DNA of 64,000 nt from contig DASPKX010000110.1 in NCBI GenBank assembly GCA_035627835.1, positions 3,728 through 67,727 on the forward strand, given 5' to 3'. The stretch is from DASPKX01 sp035627835 (lineage in GTDB: Bacteria; Verrucomicrobiota; Verrucomicrobiia; Limisphaerales; SXQI01). The translations under genes were made by a program, and so were the position numbers. Positions 60,210 through 64,000 of the stretch are shown one piece after another. Positions within the stretch are counted from its first letter, which is position 1. Each line of letters starts with the position of its first letter. The notes beneath the pieces are model-generated. The model was given only the letters and a program-made list of their open reading frames with translations. It did no database searches and was not told where the DNA came from.

Positions 60210-60235
60210 GCCTATGGGTCACAGCAGACCGAAAA

Positions 60236-60847
60236 TTATTCACCGCGAAGCAGCCGCGCTTTGTTCTCTCGGTAGAAGCGGGTAGCTTCTCCTGGGTCTG
60301 ACGCTTGAAGCTCTCGGAACTGCTGGCAGAGTGCTCCCCCTTTAGCCTTTTCGGCTAGTAGGCGCGCTTCCTCTTGCCGGACGCCAGCCGCGAGAGCTGT
60401 CGCTTCTGCAATAAGCCCCGCCTTGTTGTCCCGAAAGAAATAACTCGCTTGCACGGGGTCGCTCTTCGCGAGCTCTTTATACCGTGTGCTGAGTGGGAGC
60501 ATTCCAGGTGTTGGGGCGTTCGATGGCGGTTTGTTTGACATGGTTTGGATTGGAGGTTTGTTTGGATCTCCGGGCAGTGGCATTAAGCGCACACCGCTGT
60601 GGTCTGAGGCTTTGGCTCGAAGGCTTAGGCTATGCGCTTGCAGCAGTTCGTTGTAGTGAACGATGTCAACTCCTGGGATTGCTTTCCCACTTATGCCAAC
60701 ATCGGTAAACGTCGGAACGGTTGGACGCGTTGGGACTTGTAGCCCGCGTTTCCTGAGCTCGGCCTCTGCGGCGGCGATGTCTCCAAGGAGCCCGTCATTG
60801 CGTTCCGCTAATTCGGCTTGGTCAAGCAAGACAGATGTTGGGTTCAC
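60236..60847 (-). CDS. Phage protein with two internal repeats, unknown
   Basis: This 203-residue protein starts with GTG inside the end of the upstream gene (26-base overlap). It contains a duplicated 22-residue unit, ELAKSDPVQASYFFRDNKAG near 137 and ELQASDPGEATRFYRENKAR near 178, about 40 residues apart. The middle is Pro-rich. Similar short repeated units occur in phage structural proteins. I do not know its role. Confidence 0.6.
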   Translation of the reverse strand: MNPTSVLLDQAELAERNDGLLGDIAAAEAELRKRGLQVPTRPTVPTFTDVGISGKAIPGVDIVHYNELLQAHSLSLRAKASDHSGVRLMPLPGDPNKPPIQTMSNKPPSNAPTPGMLPLSTRYKELAKSDPVQASYFFRDNKAGLIAEATALAAGVRQEEARLLAEKAKGGALCQQFRELQASDPGEATRFYRENKARLLRGE

Positions 60848-61043
60848 GTGCCAGGAGGGGTTGAGAGTTGATGATTTCCTTCTGAAGCTTCAGGCTGTGA
60901 ATTTGCAGCGCGGCAGCGTCCGCGACTGCATTGCCACTGAGCTCCGGGCGAACCGGCAGGCGCAAGCCGTAAAACTGCTCCTCAAGGGCGCATACCTCGC
61001 GAAGGGCATGAAGGACGGCATTTCGCTGCTCAGCTTTGCTCAT
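60822..61043 (-). CDS. Small phage hypothetical protein
   Basis: This 73-residue helical protein (SKAEQRNAVLHALREVCALE, LQIHSLKLQKEIINSQPLLA) overlaps both neighbours, 4 bases (ATGA) with the upstream and 26 with the downstream gene. No known domain. It belongs to the string of small overlapping genes. Confidence 0.6.
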   Translation of the reverse strand: MSKAEQRNAVLHALREVCALEEQFYGLRLPVRPELSGNAVADAAALQIHSLKLQKEIINSQPLLAREPNICLA

Positions 61044-61303
61044 GCCAGTATCCCCCGGTCGGTCCTTATACCGTGCTCAACAAGCCGGGCGGCCACGGCT
61101 TTGTCTGCTCTGACTCTGGCCTGTTCAACCTCCGATTCTAGCGTGGCGATCTGAGCGTTTAACCGCGTTTGCTCTGCGAGCAAAGTTTCCCGCAGCTGTT
61201 CTGCGGCAGCGATCCGCGTGGAGTCAGCGGCGATTTCTCGCCGGGTTGCCTCGATCTTTGCTTCGAGCTGTTCGATTTCGTGTTCCATAAGCAAGTCTGT
61301 CAT
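61040..61303 (-). CDS. Coiled-coil phage protein
   Basis: This 87-residue protein is almost entirely coiled coil (HEIEQLEAKIEATRREIAAD, RLNAQIATLESEVEQARVRA). ATG 61303 gives the coiled coil from the start; the longer frame to 61360 has an unstructured Arg-rich extension. It may link assembly partners. The spacing to the upstream stop is 11 bases. Confidence 0.6.
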   Translation of the reverse strand: MTDLLMEHEIEQLEAKIEATRREIAADSTRIAAAEQLRETLLAEQTRLNAQIATLESEVEQARVRADKAVAARLVEHGIRTDRGILA

Positions 61304-61314
61304 AGCGCAGGCGT

Positions 61315-61977
61315 TCAGAAGTCGGCGAGTCCCGTGAGAAACAACCGGGGGTCGGTCCACGATCCAAGGATATCGAGCCGCTTCGGCAGGTAGTAGGCGG
61401 CGCCGCGAAGCGTATGAGTTAGCACGGAGTCGGCGGCTAGCACGTCAAAACGAGCAGCGCGGGCACGTTCGGCTTTTGACTCCTCAGCTGCGAGCGCAGC
61501 CAATTGACTTGAGATGCGATCAAAAACCGGGCGCAGAAACTCGGCGGCTTCGCGCGAAATTTGCCTTAGTGCTTCCTTTGCCGCGCGCCGTTTAACCCGT
61601 GCTTCCTCCTGGTAATCGGCCAGTGACCAGGCTTCGGCCTCCTTGATGGATTCGCCTGCCAACACTTGCTCGCGTAGGCGCGGCACTTGGGCCTTATACT
61701 TGGCATGGGCGCTCTCCATGGTGCAGGCCTCTAGGTCACGCATCGCTTTGTCATACCGCGTCTGAAAGACTTTCATGGCAGCGAGTTCAGCCTTTGTAAG
61801 CAGTGGGCTTTTTGTTTCTTGGGCGACGGCCTCAAAGAAGCGCTTACTCGTTGGCAGTGACGGGGGCGCACTCGGCCTGGGTGCTTCGTAAACGGCCTTT
61901 CGTTCCGTGCTCTGCGCGGCATTTGCTCGTGCGTCTTCGAGTCGGGTGATATCCGAAAAGAACTTCTCGATGTCCAT
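61315..61977 (-). CDS. Phage helical protein, unknown
   Basis: This 220-residue helical protein (DIEKFFSDITRLEDARANAA, FETRYDKAMRDLE-like region, YQEEARVKRRAAKEALRQIS) ends in a more hydrophobic part (YYLPKRLDILGSWTDPRLFL). I start at ATG 61977 because the region upstream belongs to the preceding gene's end. No family recognised; a virion assembly role is possible. Confidence 0.6.
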   Translation of the reverse strand: MDIEKFFSDITRLEDARANAAQSTERKAVYEAPRPSAPPSLPTSKRFFEAVAQETKSPLLTKAELAAMKVFQTRYDKAMRDLEACTMESAHAKYKAQVPRLREQVLAGESIKEAEAWSLADYQEEARVKRRAAKEALRQISREAAEFLRPVFDRISSQLAALAAEESKAERARAARFDVLAADSVLTHTLRGAAYYLPKRLDILGSWTDPRLFLTGLADF

Positions 61978-61993
61978 ACTTAGGTGCCCGCCG

Positions 61994-62368
61994 TCAGGTA
62001 GGCAGAACTCGAGCTGCGATCTTGCGCTGCATTTCGTGCAACGATTGCTTGGCCACACCGGCGCGCTGTGCTGCTTCCTCTAGGCTTTCTCCGTGATCAC
62101 CAACGAGCACACGGCGAAGCGCCACAGCTGCCGTGCAACCCTCCAGGCGCGCAGCAATTGCAGCGACAAGCAGGCCTGCCTCTCGAAGGGCCATGTCATC
62201 GAGCACGGTTTCCAGACGTTCGACCATGGCGGGCACCTTCGAAGGCGCCACGCCCGCGTCGAGAAGCAGATCCTCGAGCAGGTCGGTCGTATCGACTTGC
62301 GGCGGACTGTCGGCGATTTCCAGAAGCCTGAGCTCGGAAATGTCAGCATCGATTTTTCGGTGGCGCAT
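61994..62368 (-). CDS. HTH phage protein
   Basis: This 124-residue protein begins at ATG 62368, whose A is the last base of the ParB-like stop (TGATG). Residues 1-70 are acidic helices (LLEDLLLDAGVAPSKVPAMV). The C-terminal 25 residues form a helix-turn-helix (SLEEAAQRAGVAKQSLHEMQ). It resembles sigma-factor-like or terminase-small-subunit HTH proteins. Coupling to the ParB-like gene suggests DNA-linked work. Confidence 0.65.
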   Translation of the reverse strand: MRHRKIDADISELRLLEIADSPPQVDTTDLLEDLLLDAGVAPSKVPAMVERLETVLDDMALREAGLLVAAIAARLEGCTAAVALRRVLVGDHGESLEEAAQRAGVAKQSLHEMQRKIAARVLPT

Positions 62369-62667
62369 CAGCTTAGCCCTTCGTAGTACGATCGAAGCAA
62401 AAACGCCTCCTCTTCGTGTTCGCAATGGAACGAGCGACGAACAACTGGAACGTCTCGGCCCAAGCGTTTCGCTGCTTCGACGCGCAAGTGCCCGTCCACA
62501 ACAAACCCGGTTCGATCGGACACAATGACAGGCCTCGGCTTCCATCCGAATTGCCGCACAGACTCAAGGACAAGCTCCAAGTTCTGCGCGTGGCGCCTGA
62601 TGCGTTTGGGGTGCGCTGGGAGGGTGTCCGGCGCGACAAGCAGAGGTTCGGTGTTTGAGGTGTTCAT
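62368..62667 (-). CDS. ParB-like nuclease domain protein
   Basis: This 99-residue protein consists of a ParB/Sulfiredoxin N-domain: LPAHPKRIRRHAQNLELVLE, FGWKPRPVIVSDRTGFVVDG, HLRVEAAKRLGRDVPVVRRS. The V-D-G-H-x-R loop is the nucleotide/DNA-handling GxxRxxA-type motif. It lacks the HTH part of chromosomal ParB, which is encoded by the next gene. In phages such proteins are often paired with DNA modification or terminase genes. Confidence 0.85.
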   Translation of the reverse strand: MNTSNTEPLLVAPDTLPAHPKRIRRHAQNLELVLESVRQFGWKPRPVIVSDRTGFVVDGHLRVEAAKRLGRDVPVVRRSFHCEHEEEAFLLRSYYEGLS

Positions 62668-62677
62668 GGTGCGAAAT

Positions 62678-62851
62678 TCATGGGACAGTCGAAAATTGCC
62701 TTCGGGCGTATGGGTTTAGGCCTGCTGCGGCCCCTGCTCTGGCACCCCCCGAAAGAAAAGATTCCTTACGACGGGGGAGGGGGGGTGTCTGCCGCCGCAG
62801 CTGAGATTGAAGCGCCGCAACGAGGTTCCACCCGCTTCGCTTGCGCTTCAT
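62678..62851 (-). CDS. Small Arg-rich phage protein
   Basis: This 57-residue reading frame begins at ATG 62851, overlapping the stop of the gene at 62848-63288 as ATGA, and ends 10 bases before the ParB-like start. The protein is very basic (KRKRSGWNLVAALQSQLRRQ). It includes a proline/glycine-coded C/G-rich run. Tight coupling on both sides supports translation; function is unknown. Confidence 0.5.
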   Translation of the reverse strand: MKRKRSGWNLVAALQSQLRRQTPPLPRRKESFLSGGARAGAAAGLNPYARRQFSTVP

Positions 62852-63288
62852 GGCCTAGCCTTCCCCTCTGGGAATTTAGAGGTGTGCAGCCTTTGGGCGT
62901 AGTTGCTGATGCGAAAGGCCTTTGCTGCGGCACTTGCTGCGCTGCTCAGCGTCATTGGCTGGGTATACCCCAGCCGCTCCGACAGCTTTCGCAGCGACGT
63001 GTTTGACCCGAAAATTGCGGGGCTCAGGACGTAGGCCAGGGCGATGGTCCGGCGTCCGATGAATTCAACGCTGTTGCCGTGGTCGAGGTTCACGTCGAAG
63101 GTCCAACGCCAGAGCTTCCCAAAGGCTTCTGCGAGCTGCTCGCGCGTGTGGTCGCTCATTTCGGGCAACTCACCCAGGCGGCGCTCCAGGTCGGCCCAAG
63201 GGAAATCGGGCTGCTCGTATAGGCTGCGGTCAACCGCCATGAGCGTGTTGACTTCGTCGGGTGGTTTGTCTTCTCGGTTGTGTCGCAT
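62848..63288 (-). CDS. Phage hypothetical protein with HTH-like end
   Basis: This is a 146-residue protein. The middle (DHTREQLAEAFGKLWRWTFD) is helical. The C-terminal part (SLRKLSERLGYTQPMTLSSA) looks like a helix-turn-helix. It lies 7 bases behind a small 40-residue gene. No family assigned; a regulator or replication accessory is possible. Confidence 0.6.
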   Translation of the reverse strand: MRHNREDKPPDEVNTLMAVDRSLYEQPDFPWADLERRLGELPEMSDHTREQLAEAFGKLWRWTFDVNLDHGNSVEFIGRRTIALAYVLSPAIFGSNTSLRKLSERLGYTQPMTLSSAASAAAKAFRISNYAQRLHTSKFPEGKARP

Positions 63289-63295
63289 GGGTGTG

Positions 63296-63418
63296 TCAAA
63301 AAATTACGCTCGCGGTCGCCAATAAGCGCGCGGCCTCGCAGCGATAGGCTTGGAAGGTGTCTTCGTCTGCCCAGATCAGGAGCAGGGCGAATAGGTTGGG
63401 TGAGGGTGCGGGTCTCAT
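63296..63418 (-). CDS. Tiny phage protein (40 residues)
   Basis: ATG 63418 overlaps the stop of the replication-type gene as ATGA, and the TGA at 63296 precedes the next ATG (63288) by 7 bases. The product (RPAPSPNLFALLLIWADEDT, then FQAYRCEAARLL) has a short hydrophobic stretch. The double coupling is the main evidence; the function is unknown. Confidence 0.5.
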   Translation of the reverse strand: MRPAPSPNLFALLLIWADEDTFQAYRCEAARLLATASVIF

Positions 63419-64000
63419 GGGGTTAGTCTCCGGGCTATGTCTTCAGTGATTGCGCTGAGTCGTTGGTTATCTCTCGCGGCGGCCTCCGCATACTTCCGGC
63501 CCGGGTCTGCGGCTGTAGCTGCGGCGATTCCAAAGTTTCGTCCGTTCGAAGTCGTCTGGCGTGCCTCGCGGTCTTTTTGGTATTTGGCCTCGATCGCTAG
63601 GTAGGATCGCCAATTTCGAATGGGCACCTCCTTCGCATCCCGGCCTCCGCGTGAGTTTGCCTTGTGCCAGGTCTCGATCACAAACGCGTCCGGGTGTGCG
63701 CCCATCGCCCACGCGATTGCCTGAGCCTCAGTCTTGGGAAAGCCGGCAGGAGGCTCAACCTCGTGTTCAAAAGATTCTTCAGGAGATTCTTCAGGAGATT
63801 CTTCTATAACTGAGCATTTTTCGAATTTACGTCGTTTGCTCAACCTTGGGTTCTGTATGCCAGAGGTTAGGCATGGTGTGCTTAGGGTATGGCATACGGT
63901 GCTCAACGTGTAAGTGCTTGGGCCCAGCTCCTTAGTTCCCTCAATGTGGTTCTGTTGGATGCGCAGGAGTTGCCCGGCAACGAGCCGGTTCAGAACGTGG
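63415..64000 (-). CDS. Replication-type phage protein (5' end beyond window)
   Basis: The minus-strand frame stays open from the stop at 63415 through the right edge. Residues visible at the edge are NRLVAGQLLRIQQNHIEGTK. A linker with the repeated ESPEESPEES follows, then a DnaD/phage replisome-like part (AQAIAWAMGAHPDAFVIETW, KEVPIRNWRSYLAIEAKYQK). A Trp-Arg-Ser-Tyr-Leu signature of this kind is found in phage replication or primosomal proteins. A TTG start at 63906 is also possible, but continuous sense codons make the longer form more likely. Its start overlaps nothing in view. Confidence 0.6.
   Translation of the reverse strand, partial: HVLNRLVAGQLLRIQQNHIEGTKELGPSTYTLSTVCHTLSTPCLTSGIQNPRLSKRRKFEKCSVIEESPEESPEESFEHEVEPPAGFPKTEAQAIAWAMGAHPDAFVIETWHKANSRGGRDAKEVPIRNWRSYLAIEAKYQKDREARQTTSNGRNFGIAAATAADPGRKYAEAAARDNQRLSAITEDIARRLTP

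Noticed and set aside
1..64000. Left and right phage segments as ends of one prophage
   Set aside because: They are separated by 32 kb of chromosomal genes, border different tRNA genes (Val and Arg), and the left has a podovirus-type nozzle whereas the right has a tape-measure-like gene.

Overview
The window looks like a Verrucomicrobiota-type chromosome carrying the ends of two different prophages. The taxonomic hint is the Tat-exported DUF1552 protein paired with a very large PSCyt1/DUF1587/DUF1592/DUF1588/DUF1585 cytochrome-type protein, an arrangement typical of Verrucomicrobiota and Planctomycetota. The short RpoZ and the local repeats fit this. The assignment is an inference from gene content; no rRNA is present.

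Region 1 (1-23.5 kb) is the structural and packaging part of a tailed prophage. Almost all of it is on the minus strand. It holds a tail fibre that runs off the left edge, a membrane protein, a nozzle-like tail protein, a glycine-rich/FN3 fibre, three glycosyltransferases, a vWA/Ig-like surface protein, a head-tail adaptor fused to a calcineurin-like phosphoesterase, a capsid protein with a terminator behind it, a scaffold-like protein, a portal, lysis-type membrane proteins and a decoration protein. The terminase large subunit is the only plus-strand gene, divergent from the portal gene. A 16-bp palindrome, CCTATAACGTTAAAGG and variants, sits just upstream of five transcription units and appears nowhere else that I noticed. 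No integrase or endolysin is visible. The element abuts the 3' end of an intact tRNA-Val(UAC) gene at 23.76 kb, next to inverted TGTGCTACTT repeats, so this is probably one attachment end.

Region 2 (23.8-36 kb) is chromosomal. It has a small membrane protein, a hypothetical protein, smpB, rpoZ, the DUF1552/DUF1592 pair, a two-component system with a PepSY-like periplasmic protein, an EVE-domain protein, an RsbW-like kinase and rlmN. From 35.6 to 37.3 kb there is no gene but a mosaic of short tandem repeats, hairpins and three ~330-bp repeat copies.

Region 3 (37.3-53.3 kb) is a defence-type island on the plus strand. A type I restriction-modification operon (hsdM, hsdS, hsdR) contains three extra genes between hsdS and hsdR: a TIR-domain protein, a PD-(D/E)XK nuclease and an unknown protein. 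hsdS carries a one-base deletion. Directly behind hsdR lies a tightly coupled five-gene cassette (SWIM zinc finger, DUF5691, MoxR AAA ATPase, DUF5682, vWA), a conserved system without established function.

Region 4 (53.5-56 kb) has a zinc-ribbon membrane protein, a methyltransferase, a pseudogene remnant of a second copy of the membrane protein, and a DUF3606 protein.

Region 5 (56.15-64 kb) starts with the 5' half of a tRNA-Arg(UCU) gene, with its own promoter, cut in the anticodon arm. This is the left attachment site of a second integrated element. It holds a candidate structured RNA in front of a small RHH-like gene, a Schlafen/AlbA_2 protein, a coiled-coil protein, and a compact minus-strand string of small overlapping genes: ParB-like, HTH, coiled-coil, a tape-measure-like protein, small membrane proteins, and a replication-type protein entering from the right edge.
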